NCBI GenBank assembly: GCA_007130865.1
Contig: SLRR01000235.1
Location: 1-49,462 of the forward strand
DNA: 49,462 nt
Direction of reading: 5' to 3'
From: Spirochaeta sp.
Lineage (GTDB): Bacteria; Spirochaetota; Spirochaetia; DSM-27196; Alkalispirochaetaceae
Both the position numbers and the translations under genes were made by a program. A model generated the notes under the pieces. The model was not told the DNA's origin, did not search any database, and was given only the letters and a program-made list of their open reading frames with translations. This document shows positions 25,301 through 32,798 of the stretch, one piece after another. Within the stretch, counting starts at the first letter, position 1, and every line of letters begins with the position of its first letter.

Positions 25301-25727
25301 GATACTCGTACACCTGCGGCAAGGTATCGCGGTGACGTTTGAGGAAAACCCAGGAGAAGAGCAATCGACCCGGTGGATAGTAGATCAACAGTCCCAGGAG
25401 ATCGCCGGCGAAGCCCGGCAGAACGAGTAATATCATCGCGGTAACCACAGCCGCGAGCCGGGCATACCGCTGGGGGTTAAACCAACCGCTCCGCGCTTCC
25501 TCCCGGATAATACGCAACCGGTGGTTGATAGAGTTTCCCAGTACGATCATCGCTACAACAGCTACCGCGCCCTCGATCGCGAGCGCAGCGTACACGCCGG
25601 TGCGACGAGCCACGTTCACCAGGATCCAGCCGTCGGCGAGAAGAATGATCGCAAGCAGGAGAAGGTTTGAGAAGAATCGTGCCAGATGACGGCGGCTTGT
25701 GAATAGAACCAGCCACTCCGCAGTCAC
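25194..25727 (-). CDS. FxsA-family membrane protein
   Basis: A 177-residue inner-membrane protein with hydrophobic segments near 18-37, 45-64 and 91-120. The segment ILLVLPGFAGDLLGLLIYYPPGRLLFSWV matches the hallmark of FxsA proteins, named in E. coli for relieving phage T7 exclusion by plasmid F. The C-terminal 35 residues are acidic and low in complexity (PGDAPAAAEVPENEKAEK) and lie over the end of the convergent WecG-like gene. Start is a GTG 9 nt downstream of the preceding exported-protein gene, suggesting a two-gene unit. Cellular role is unknown. Confidence 0.75.
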   Translation of the reverse strand: MTAEWLVLFTSRRHLARFFSNLLLLAIILLADGWILVNVARRTGVYAALAIEGAVAVVAMIVLGNSINHRLRIIREEARSGWFNPQRYARLAAVVTAMILLVLPGFAGDLLGLLIYYPPGRLLFSWVFLKRHRDTLPQVYEYLKISIFSDDAQEPGDAPAAAEVPENEKAEKAPPRA

Positions 25728-25736
25728 GGCCGACAG

Positions 25737-26243
25737 TCAGCGGACGTTGCGAATATCGTAGGCTACCAGAACGGGAACGGCGGTCCCGTCCTCCTCGACA
25801 AACAGGTCCACCAGGCGCGCCGCCAGGAGGACACGGTTGTTGCGTACGATCAGATTCGGGTCCGGGTCTCGGGGCGGCCGCTCCGTGAGGAGGCCGGCAA
25901 AGACAGGGTCGTCAAGCACCACCCAGGCGCGGTAGATCTCAACCCGTTCCACACCTTGCCACGCTCCGGCCACAAGCTCGATCTCGGCGTAGTACTCGTC
26001 CTCTTCGTCGACGTACACCGCCAGGGAGGACACGACACCGTCCAGGACGAGAATGCGCTGGGAGAGCGTCTCCCATGCCTGGGGATCGTCCACCGCCCGG
26101 GTAAGAGTGGCAAGCGAACTTCTCACGTCGACGCTTTCTCGGAACGTTTCCGGGTCGAAAAGTCCGGGAAGACTCGCTTCCTGTGACGATACCGTACCGG
26201 ACATCAGCAATAAAACCGCCGTAAACAGAAGCACGCGTTTCAT
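25737..26243 (-). CDS. Hypothetical exported protein
   Basis: A 168-residue protein with an N-terminal signal peptide (MKRVLLFTAVLLLMSGTVSS, cleavage likely after SSQ/EA) and no lipobox. The mature part is acidic, with a beta-rich pattern around YYAEIELVAGAWQGVERVEIYRAWVVL and ends with VLVAYDIRNVR. I do not recognise the family. The ATG at 26243 gives a proper signal peptide; upstream in-frame codons lie in a region shared with the divergent SDR gene start. It is followed after 9 nt by the fxsA-like gene. Confidence 0.7.
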   Translation of the reverse strand: MKRVLLFTAVLLLMSGTVSSQEASLPGLFDPETFRESVDVRSSLATLTRAVDDPQAWETLSQRILVLDGVVSSLAVYVDEEDEYYAEIELVAGAWQGVERVEIYRAWVVLDDPVFAGLLTERPPRDPDPNLIVRNNRVLLAARLVDLFVEEDGTAVPVLVAYDIRNVR

Positions 26244-26306
26244 ATCATCCAGTATAAGACGCGAAATGCCGGGATTACAACTATTGAAAAAGCCTCGGAG
26301 GTGCGT

Positions 26307-27077
26307 ATGATTCTGGTTATGGGTCTTCTTACACGAGCGGATGCTCAAAGTACCCGCCTCGCGGACACGCGCGCTCTGGTTGTCGGTGGTAGCGGTGGTA
26401 TCGGACGCGCTGTCTCATACAGCCTCGCTGCGGAGGGTTCGCTGGTTACCGTTCACGGCGGTTCCGACCGGGAGCGACTTGCGAGAACGGTACAGTACAT
26501 CAAGAACCGTGGTGGTCGTGCACGGGGACTCCTGCTTCGCCTGGATCGCGGCAGGGATATTCTGTCCACCCTGGACTCTCTGGGGACGATCGATATTCTC
26601 GTGGTAAGCTTCGGGCCGATCCAGTACGCTTCGCTGGCGGAAACCGACCCCGGCGACTGGTCTCGCATGATCGAACTGAATCTTACGCTTCCGGGGTTGC
26701 TTGTTTCACGTTACCTGCCGAGAATGATAAAAAGTGGTTGGGGAAGAATCGTATTGTTTGCGGGCCCGCGCGCGGATCACCAGATCGGTTTTCGTGAGAA
26801 CGCGGCGTACAGTGCGGCAAAAGCGGGCGTCGTGTCGCTGTGCCGTTCCGCGGCACTGCAGACCGGTGGAGCAAACGTGTCGATCAACGCGGTATCGCCG
26901 GGTTATGTCGACACGGAGTACCTGAAGCCGGAGGATCGCGCCCGGGGGCGCGAACGGTCGCCCCGACGCTCGCTGATTACGCCTGAGCGGGTGGCGCGGC
27001 TGGTGCACCACCTGGTATGCGCGGAGGAACCAGACATAAATGGAGCGGTCATCCCGATCGACCAGGGGCTTTCCTGA
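26307..27077 (+). CDS. SDR-family oxidoreductase-like protein with atypical active site
   Basis: A 256-residue short-chain dehydrogenase/reductase fold. Seen: the cofactor motif VVGGSGGIGRAV (25-36), the conserved Asn of helix 4 (ELNLTLPGLL), YSAAKAG with Tyr168 and Lys172, and the C-terminal INAVSPGYVDTEYL and GAVIPIDQG. The catalytic Ser, normally 13 residues before the Tyr, is replaced by Arg (FAGPRADH), and the usual NNAG is VVSFGP. Either it uses another catalytic arrangement or it binds nucleotide without classical activity. SD GGAGG precedes the ATG by 5 nt; a GTG at 26301 is an alternative. Substrate is unknown. Confidence 0.82.
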   Translation: MILVMGLLTRADAQSTRLADTRALVVGGSGGIGRAVSYSLAAEGSLVTVHGGSDRERLARTVQYIKNRGGRARGLLLRLDRGRDILSTLDSLGTIDILVVSFGPIQYASLAETDPGDWSRMIELNLTLPGLLVSRYLPRMIKSGWGRIVLFAGPRADHQIGFRENAAYSAAKAGVVSLCRSAALQTGGANVSINAVSPGYVDTEYLKPEDRARGRERSPRRSLITPERVARLVHHLVCAEEPDINGAVIPIDQGLS

Positions 27078-27089
27078 GTCGAATACGGT

Positions 27090-27118
27090 TTGACAATTCT
27101 TTTACCCGCATCTACTAT
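27090..27118 (+). promoter_or_regulatory. Sigma70-type promoter of the STAS / PspA-like / regulator operon
   Basis: TTGACA (27090-27095), exactly 17 nt, TACTAT (27113-27118). Start near 27125, 27 nt before the ATG, which supports the ATG at 27152 over the GTG at 27122. Confidence 0.65.
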
Positions 27119-27151
27119 TAGGTGGATCAACGGTGGAGTGCACAGGAACAT

Positions 27152-27703
27152 ATGGGTAATAATGACATTGTACCAGGGTTCGATGAAGAAAAAGATGAAA
27201 GTCTGAAGATCCGGCTCGAGAAGGTCGAGAAAGCGGAAGGCTGTCTCGTCCTGTACCTCACCGGATATATCGACACGTACAACTCCAACTTCTTCCAGAA
27301 ACGGGTCAACCGCGCGGTAGAAGCCGGATTTACCCGGTTGATTTTCCATTGTGGCGGACTCAACTACGTCTCCAGTACCGGCATCGGGTCCTTTACGGCG
27401 TTTCTGAAAGCGGTCAAGCCAAAAGGTGGTGACCTGGTACTGCTCGAGATCCAGCCCAAGGTTTACGAGGTGTTTCAGCTTCTGGGATTTTCCCAGTTCT
27501 TCCATATCAAGGATAATCTGGACGACGCGGTGGACCATTTCATGAAAGGTGGAAAGGTTCAGCGCTCCGAAGTGTTCCCGAAGATCTTCAAGTGCCCGAT
27601 CTGCTCCACCAAGCTCAAGGCGTCAAAACCGGGGCGTTTCCGATGCTCCAATTGCAAGACCATTCTCGCGATCGACGCGGCAGGGCAGGTCTTCCTGGGC
27701 TGA
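27152..27703 (+). CDS. STAS-domain protein with C-terminal zinc ribbon
   Basis: A 183-residue soluble protein. Residues of about 20-125 form a STAS domain of the anti-sigma-factor-antagonist type (VLYLTGYIDTYNSNFFQKRVN, then LIFHCGGLNYVSSTGIGSFTAFLK), with the SSTG motif whose Ser is the phosphorylation site in SpoIIAA-like proteins. The C-terminus (FKCPICSTKLKASKPGRFRCSNCKTILAID) has two CxxC pairs, a zinc ribbon. This pairing is unlike the short, single-domain SpoIIAA. AGGAA at 27144-27148 precedes the ATG. No anti-sigma kinase or sigma factor is nearby. It heads an operon with a PspA-like and a winged-helix protein. Confidence 0.88.
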   Translation: MGNNDIVPGFDEEKDESLKIRLEKVEKAEGCLVLYLTGYIDTYNSNFFQKRVNRAVEAGFTRLIFHCGGLNYVSSTGIGSFTAFLKAVKPKGGDLVLLEIQPKVYEVFQLLGFSQFFHIKDNLDDAVDHFMKGGKVQRSEVFPKIFKCPICSTKLKASKPGRFRCSNCKTILAIDAAGQVFLG

Positions 27704-27715
27704 TGGAAGCGATCC

Positions 27716-28375
27716 GTGTCTGGTCACCGGTTTACGGGTCAGCGTATCCTGAACTTTTTCCGCCGGAGTAACCCCGGGGAGCAGCTCAACCGCATCTACC
27801 TCGACATGCAGAGACAGCTCGCGGACGCCCGCCGCGTCACAGCTGTAGCCGTGGCGGCGGAAAAGCGGCTTCTTCAGAGCCTGCAGACGCAGGAGCAACG
27901 CGTTCAGGAGTGCGAGGAACGCGCTTACCAGGCGTTGCAGCGGGGGGATGAGGATCTCGCCCGCCGCGAAACCGACCGGTGGAGCTCCGAGGAAGAGTAT
28001 CATCGCGTCCTCGCCCGGGAACTGGCGCGGCGACGGGAGGCTCAGGCTGACCTGCAGAGCACGCTGCAACAGTTGCAACAACGAACCGAAGAGGCGCAGC
28101 GGAAGAAGACGATCCTTCTTGAACGTCTTCGAGAACCGGACGCACGGAAACAAATTCACGAATTTCTGGACCAGGTCGGGGATGTATCGTCTCTCGATGC
28201 GTTTGCGATCCTGGAAGATCTGACCCGTCCCATACCCGAGCGGGATCCTGTGGCGGAAGTGGACGCCCTGACGGCTCCGACGGCAACGGAAAAGCTTGAG
28301 GAACTGAAGCGCCGCCTCCGGGAATCACCGGGGACGACACCGGAAACAGCACCGGGCGAGGAGCCGCCCAGGTGA
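27716..28375 (+). CDS. PspA/IM30-like coiled-coil protein
   Basis: A 219-residue, almost wholly helical protein. An amphipathic start (RILNFFRRSNPGEQLNRIYLDMQRQLADARR) and heptad-rich segments with AYQALQRGDEDLARRETDR resemble PspA/Vipp1 membrane-stress proteins, though the match is only moderate. The last 50 residues are Pro/Thr/Glu-rich and low in complexity. Start is GTG with GGAAG about 6 nt upstream, 12 nt after the STAS gene. Its stop overlaps the GTG of the next gene (GTGA), implying coupling. A role at the membrane under stress is inferred from the family resemblance. Confidence 0.65.
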   Translation: MSGHRFTGQRILNFFRRSNPGEQLNRIYLDMQRQLADARRVTAVAVAAEKRLLQSLQTQEQRVQECEERAYQALQRGDEDLARRETDRWSSEEEYHRVLARELARRREAQADLQSTLQQLQQRTEEAQRKKTILLERLREPDARKQIHEFLDQVGDVSSLDAFAILEDLTRPIPERDPVAEVDALTAPTATEKLEELKRRLRESPGTTPETAPGEEPPR

Positions 28376-29001
28376 ACCGGGTCACGCTGTTCCTCGTGGA
28401 TCGCTCCGCTTCGGCTGTGGAGTTTGCGGAGGTTGCCCGTGGGTTGCGGGATTGGCGACTGGTGGAAATGCACGACCGATACCGCGAGTTTCCGAAGGGC
28501 CTACTCACGTCGGAGCACCGGGCGGTACTTATCCCGGTGGAGCTCGTTCTGGAGGACGTCGCCGCGATTCCCGACGGTTTGCCCTGGATCGGGTACGGTG
28601 CGTCCACCGATATCCTTCGAGCGTTCTTCCTGGGCGGGAGAGACTACTTTGCCGACCCCTGGGGCGCCGCCGAGGCTCTCGCCCGGCACCGCCGGATCGT
28701 TACCGGGAGCGGGTGGGGCCCGGGTGACGGTACGCAGGCTCTCGGCTCGGTTTTTGTTCAGAACGAACAGACGGTGGTTCTCTCCGATATGGAAGCGAGG
28801 CTTTGGGCTCTGTTGAACCGTCACGCCGGCCGTGTGCTGGACCGGGGTGTGATCGCCGATGCGATAGGCCGACGCAAGGGAAAAAGCACGCATTCTCGAG
28901 GTGTCGATATGCTGATCAGCAGACTTCGATACAACCTGGGCCACGACGGCGACCGTATCGAGACGGTTCGCGGGCGCGGATACCGCTTGCGCCGGGGGTA
29001 A
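28372..29001 (+). CDS. OmpR/PhoB-type winged-helix regulator with a non-phosphorylatable receiver-like domain
   Basis: A 209-residue protein. The C-terminal 95 residues are a winged-helix DNA-binding domain of the OmpR/PhoB class: VVLSDMEARLWALLNRHAGRVLDRGVIADAIG, then the recognition part SRGVDMLISRLRYNLGHDGDRIETVRGRGYRLRR. The N-terminal half has the alpha/beta rhythm of a receiver, but the phospho-acceptor Asp is absent (AVLIPVELVLED) and the KP motif reads ADPW, so it should not respond to a histidine kinase. It could read a partner protein, such as the two genes before it (inference). GTG start overlaps the previous stop. Confidence 0.82.
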   Translation: MNRVTLFLVDRSASAVEFAEVARGLRDWRLVEMHDRYREFPKGLLTSEHRAVLIPVELVLEDVAAIPDGLPWIGYGASTDILRAFFLGGRDYFADPWGAAEALARHRRIVTGSGWGPGDGTQALGSVFVQNEQTVVLSDMEARLWALLNRHAGRVLDRGVIADAIGRRKGKSTHSRGVDMLISRLRYNLGHDGDRIETVRGRGYRLRRG

Positions 29002-29012
29002 TCACGGAGTCG

Positions 29013-29032
29013 TGTGGATAACATGTGGAAAG
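29013..29032 (+). promoter_or_regulatory. Pair of DnaA-box-like sites, upstream pair
   Basis: TGTGGATAA (29013-29021) is a perfect reverse complement of the DnaA box TTATCCACA; TGTGGAAAG (29024-29032) matches 7 of 9. Starts are 11 bp apart, one helical turn, same orientation. The 286-bp gap between genes (29002-29287) also holds two inverted repeats, an AT-rich stretch at 29125-29150 and a second pair of boxes. Confidence 0.55.
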
Positions 29033-29041
29033 TATGCGAAA

Positions 29042-29088
29042 AACATAGTCCCGTGAGCATTTTTATGGAAACACGGGACGAGCATGTT
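29042..29088. repeat. Long interrupted inverted repeat between the DnaA-box pairs
   Basis: GTCCCGTG (29048-29055) and CACGGGAC (29072-29079) are perfect arms around a 16-nt AT-rich loop; AACAT (29042-29046) and ATGTT (29084-29088) extend the symmetry outward. No T-run follows, so it is not a standard terminator. Confidence 0.6.
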
Positions 29089-29178
29089 ACCATGTGAACG
29101 CACGGGTCGCCGGAGGCCCTGCCGTAATTATATACCGTATAATGATTTAGTGTTCGTCAATACCGTTTTTCCGGGAAG

Positions 29179-29199
29179 GATGTGTCAATTTTACACATC
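29179..29199. repeat. Dyad GATGTGT-N7-ACACATC
   Basis: Perfect 7-bp arms (29179-29185, 29193-29199) around CAATTTT. It could be a regulator site for the gene starting at 29288; no specific protein can be named. Confidence 0.5.
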
Positions 29200-29236
29200 G
29201 GTCCTACGCTTTTGTACGTGCCTAATTCCGGAAGAC

Positions 29237-29256
29237 TGTGGAAAAGCTGTGGAAAA
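29237..29256 (+). promoter_or_regulatory. Pair of DnaA-box-like sites, downstream pair
   Basis: TGTGGAAAA at 29237-29245 and again at 29248-29256, each 8 of 9 to the DnaA box complement, again 11 bp apart and in the same orientation as the pair at 29013-29032. They end 31 nt before the GTG of the following gene. Confidence 0.5.
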
Positions 29257-29287
29257 CCTGTGACCGGTATGTTAATCTCGGTACACG

Positions 29288-30235
29288 GTGAAACGAACGT
29301 TACTTACACCGGTACTGCTTATTCTGCGCGCTCTTGTTGCCACGGGAGTGGTTCTTGCGGGTGTTCTCGTGATCGATGGCGCGTTCCCGGCGGCGGCGGA
29401 GATCCCACCGGCTGCCCTGGCAGGCCTCCTGGCGGGCCTGCTCTGGACGTACCTGCGCGCCACGGTACAACCGGTGACACCCTTCTTGATGGTATCGCTC
29501 AACGGGCTGGTGATCGCGCTGCTTTTCGCAGCGAGCGCGTACTTTCAGTTGCCCCACAGATTCACCCCGACCGATGGTGACACCGTTTTGCCGAGTCTCC
29601 GTTCAGAAGCGGACTGGTCTGAAACGATAGTATACGGACGCACCTATTCACTGTACGTTTCGAGACGCCAGGGGATCGAGTTGAAGGACGTCATCCTGGT
29701 CCGCCACGGCACGACTCCGCGAATGCAGGTGTATCCGGAGATGTACCTCAACGAAGCGGACCGGCAACTGGTGGGAACGGGAGAGCGACCGCTCTCCACC
29801 GAGGGGCTTTCCGGCACCAGGCAGCGTGTTGCGCCGCAGGTTTTTGTCCGTCTCGGAGAAGACGCGCGGCGAGCGATAAAACTCATACACGGGCCCGTAC
29901 AGAGCCTCGCGACGATCGTCGCTCTTGCAGGTCTTGCCTTCGCTTTGACGATGATCTGGACCGTGGTGCGCCTTACCCGGTGGCCGTTGGCTAACGGTGT
30001 TCTCGCGCTGGGAGTAATCGTCCTGATCCTCGCGCTGCCCCGGCTCGTGGATTCGGCGGCGACGATGCCGGTGCTCGGGGATCACGTTCAGGGGATCGTT
30101 ACCGGCCGCTGGCGTGCGTATGTCCCGGGAGCTGCCTGGAGCGGCCTGGCGATCGTTCTGCTCGTGGCGGGATTCTTTCTGCCCTCGTTCCGGCGGTGGC
30201 AGCGCGAGACGCTTCCGGTCGGAGCGGGACGATGA
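29288..30235 (+). CDS. Hypothetical membrane protein, first of a three-gene operon
   Basis: A 315-residue protein with about six membrane segments: three near the amino end (about 7-30, 40-55, 62-83), a central extracytoplasmic region of some 120 residues (SEADWSETIVYGRTYSLYVSRRQG ... EMYLNEADRQLVG), then segments near 208-231, 237-254 and 280-300. I do not recognise a family; the two-sided membrane layout with a beta-rich middle recalls LptF/LptG only loosely. It starts at GTG with no clear ribosome-binding site, 31 nt after the DnaA-box-like pair. Its stop overlaps the ATG of the next gene (ATGA). Confidence 0.75.
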   Translation: MKRTLLTPVLLILRALVATGVVLAGVLVIDGAFPAAAEIPPAALAGLLAGLLWTYLRATVQPVTPFLMVSLNGLVIALLFAASAYFQLPHRFTPTDGDTVLPSLRSEADWSETIVYGRTYSLYVSRRQGIELKDVILVRHGTTPRMQVYPEMYLNEADRQLVGTGERPLSTEGLSGTRQRVAPQVFVRLGEDARRAIKLIHGPVQSLATIVALAGLAFALTMIWTVVRLTRWPLANGVLALGVIVLILALPRLVDSAATMPVLGDHVQGIVTGRWRAYVPGAAWSGLAIVLLVAGFFLPSFRRWQRETLPVGAGR

Positions 30236-31989
30236 GCGCCGGGAAAATCTTCTCGTCGCTGCTGGCGGTGCTTCTGGTGCTGCTCGTGGGATGGTCGATC
30301 TTTGACGCGGTCGGTCGCCTGGCGGTGGATCCGCCGCTTGCTCATTTGCGCTTTGCCGCCTATTTCCGTGCCACGCTGCTGGCGATGTTTGAGCACTTTT
30401 CCTTCATCGTCGTCCTGAGCGCGATCCTGACGTTCTCACTGTTTCTTTCACCCTCGCACCTGGGAAGCGCCGGTACACGGTTGATCGCGGTGGCCCGGCC
30501 GGTACTGTATGTCGTGCTCACCGCGGGAATATTGAACGGTCTCTGGTTCAGCCTGCTTGCACCGCGGGCGGAGCTCCGGATGCAGCAGATCGTCCACCAG
30601 AGCCGAACCGCTCGGGATTCTCTGGTGGAGGCCCGGGAACTGCTGGACCGGCAGGATTGGGATAACGCGGAGACACAGCTTCTCCTGTACCAGGCGATTG
30701 TGGGGGAAACGGAGGCGGTGGCGGACCTGTTGCGCCGCGCCCGTGCAGGTCAGCTGGAAGTAGAGCAACGATTGCGCGCGGACCGCAGCGGGATAGAGAC
30801 GGGTGCGATACAGTGGGTCTCGGAGGCGGCGTCCATGTCCGTGGCGGAACTGGTTACCCGTGCTCGGGACTATCTCCGGGAGCGGGATTACTTCAGCGCA
30901 CACCATTATGCCACGCTTGCTGTGGAGCAGAGCCGTACCCCGAGGCAGGATGCGCGCAGTATCCAGGCGGAGGCCCTGAACGCGATCGAACGGGGATCGC
31001 TGGCACAGGACGAAGCGGAAGCGCGGCAGATCTACCGGGACAAGGTCGCGGCGTACGAAGCGTTCCGCCGGGGCGAGACGATTCCGGAACAGGCTCTTGA
31101 AGCGTTCTACCGGTTCCAGGATCTCGAGCGGATTATCCCGGACGACCCCGACGTACGACGGTTCGCGCCGGAGGCACGGCGTCGGGCGGAGGAGATAAGC
31201 TTCTTTATCGAAGATGCCCGAACAAATCAGGCGCTGCCCGGTCGGAATAATCTCGTATTCATCAACCGTCGCACCGCCGGAGGGGTGGAACTCGTAGCGG
31301 TAGATCACCTGGTACGGGTACCGGCAGGAGATTTTTTCTACGGTGTGGAGATCATCCGCACCGTCACGAACGAGTCTCTCCTGGAGGTGGAGTTGCACGT
31401 CCAGGCGCCGTACGGAAAGGCGATCGGCGATCGCCTGATAATGCGCGCGGTGCCGAGAGAGCGAGAGGATCTCGCCGGCCCTGCCGGATTGCGTGGTCCC
31501 GTCTTTCTTGCAGGTTCCCCGGACAGGCTGAACGGTTCTCTGGTGCTGCATCGGCCAGTGGACGAATTCGCCCGGTACGCGGGAGGACCGGACGCAATAG
31601 CGACGCTTACCCTGCCGGAACTGATCGAGATCACGCCGGTGGTCACGCGGCTCGGTCGAACGCCCCGTGATTTTTACGCGGAGATGATCCGACGTCTTTT
31701 CCGGTTGGGGGGATTTTTCGTCGTGTCCCTGGTTGCGATCGCCCTGGGATGGAAGTTCCGCAGCCAGTACGTGGGACGGCCATCGATTGGAGTCTTGTTA
31801 CTGGTACCGCTCATGGTGTGGGTAGTGTGGTGGACGCTCGGTACGGCGCGGCAGTTTGTGGAGGCTGCCGCGGAGTTTCTGGTGGCGACTATGCCCCTGG
31901 CAGCGGCGACAACAGTAGCCTCCGCGAGTCTGGTGTTCGTGATTATCCTGGCGGTCCACGCGGTGGTCCGGCAGACGATCGAGATATGA
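30232..31989 (+). CDS. Hypothetical membrane protein with helical-repeat and beta regions
   Basis: A 585-residue protein of unknown family. Seen: about three membrane segments in the first 110 residues, a long helical region (about 120-330) with TPR-like stretches (ELLDRQDWDNAETQLLLYQAIVGE; DYFSAHHYATLAVEQSRT), a beta-rich domain (about 330-470, NNLVFINRRTAGGVELVAVDHLVR), and three membrane helices at the end. The start overlaps the previous stop, and its stop overlaps the next ATG (ATGA), so all three proteins are coupled and probably form one complex. Size and layout suggest a membrane scaffold; function is not assigned. Confidence 0.75.
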   Translation: MSAGKIFSSLLAVLLVLLVGWSIFDAVGRLAVDPPLAHLRFAAYFRATLLAMFEHFSFIVVLSAILTFSLFLSPSHLGSAGTRLIAVARPVLYVVLTAGILNGLWFSLLAPRAELRMQQIVHQSRTARDSLVEARELLDRQDWDNAETQLLLYQAIVGETEAVADLLRRARAGQLEVEQRLRADRSGIETGAIQWVSEAASMSVAELVTRARDYLRERDYFSAHHYATLAVEQSRTPRQDARSIQAEALNAIERGSLAQDEAEARQIYRDKVAAYEAFRRGETIPEQALEAFYRFQDLERIIPDDPDVRRFAPEARRRAEEISFFIEDARTNQALPGRNNLVFINRRTAGGVELVAVDHLVRVPAGDFFYGVEIIRTVTNESLLEVELHVQAPYGKAIGDRLIMRAVPREREDLAGPAGLRGPVFLAGSPDRLNGSLVLHRPVDEFARYAGGPDAIATLTLPELIEITPVVTRLGRTPRDFYAEMIRRLFRLGGFFVVSLVAIALGWKFRSQYVGRPSIGVLLLVPLMVWVVWWTLGTARQFVEAAAEFLVATMPLAAATTVASASLVFVIILAVHAVVRQTIEI

Positions 31990-32798
31990 GGCGGTATCTG
32001 GGAAGGATCGCCGGTGCGTCCCTGGGAGCGATGGCGGGGATACCCGGGTTGGTTTTCGGTCTTCTTTCCGGCTGGCTCGTGGACCAGTACCGGGCGGAGA
32101 CACCTTCCCGACAACGCATGCTTGAGTTTATCCGCTATCCGGAACGCGAGCGCCGTCGCCGGACGGCACAGACCTATACAACCGTGGTTCTCCTTGCGTC
32201 GGCGCTGACCGCCGAGGGAATGCCGGACGAGATCCGTCTTGTACGAGCGGCGGATACGTTTCGGCCGGGTAAGACCGGACATAAACGTGCCGAATGGAAC
32301 GCTCGCAACCGGTTGCTGCGGGAGGCGGTGGAGCTCCGGGCCGAGATCGATCCGGAACGGGTAGCCCGGGCGGCGCGAGATCACTTCGGTGAAAGCGGAG
32401 ACGGTTGGAGCGGCGTGGACACGCTCCTGACCATGATGGTGGACGCGGTACTGCCGCCGGAGCAGGCGGTTACTTCCGGTACCGGTGAGGTTTTGCAACG
32501 GATAGGGACCGCGCTGAACGCCGGGCCACAGGCCCGGCGGTATCTGCGGGAGCGGCTTGCCACGTTGGATACACGGAGTTGTCTCGTGCTCGGAATCGAT
32601 CCCCGGGCAACCCGGGAAGACGTGCGCCTTGCGTATCGTCGCCTGGCTACCAATCTGCACCCTGATACGGCGGGCGAACTCGACCCGACACAGCAGGGTG
32701 AGTTACGCGAGGCGTTTCTGCGGGTACGTCAGGCGTACGACACCGTTACAGCGCAGCTCGATGCGCGTCGGGACGAACGCTTTACTCCGAAACAGTAA
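31986..32798 (+). CDS. DjlA-like membrane-anchored J-domain co-chaperone
   Basis: A 270-residue protein: one N-terminal membrane segment (GRIAGASLGAMAGIPGLVFGLLSGWLV), a central helical TerB-like domain (TTVVLLASALTAEGMPDEIRLVR), and a C-terminal J domain (about 205-265, LVLGIDPRATREDVRLAYRRLATNLHPDTAGEL) with the HPD motif needed to stimulate DnaK. The order membrane segment - TerB - J is that of DjlA. It should recruit DnaK to the inner face of the membrane. ATGA overlap with the preceding gene ties it to that unknown membrane protein, a possible client. Its last 17 nt overlap the end of murA on the other strand. Confidence 0.85.
   Translation: MRRYLGRIAGASLGAMAGIPGLVFGLLSGWLVDQYRAETPSRQRMLEFIRYPERERRRRTAQTYTTVVLLASALTAEGMPDEIRLVRAADTFRPGKTGHKRAEWNARNRLLREAVELRAEIDPERVARAARDHFGESGDGWSGVDTLLTMMVDAVLPPEQAVTSGTGEVLQRIGTALNAGPQARRYLRERLATLDTRSCLVLGIDPRATREDVRLAYRRLATNLHPDTAGELDPTQQGELREAFLRVRQAYDTVTAQLDARRDERFTPKQ

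Noticed and set aside
29002-29287. Main chromosomal origin oriC
   Set aside because: DnaA boxes are present, but there is no dnaA, dnaN, gyrB, rpmH or rnpA nearby and coding strands do not switch here; kept only as an origin-like or regulatory cluster.
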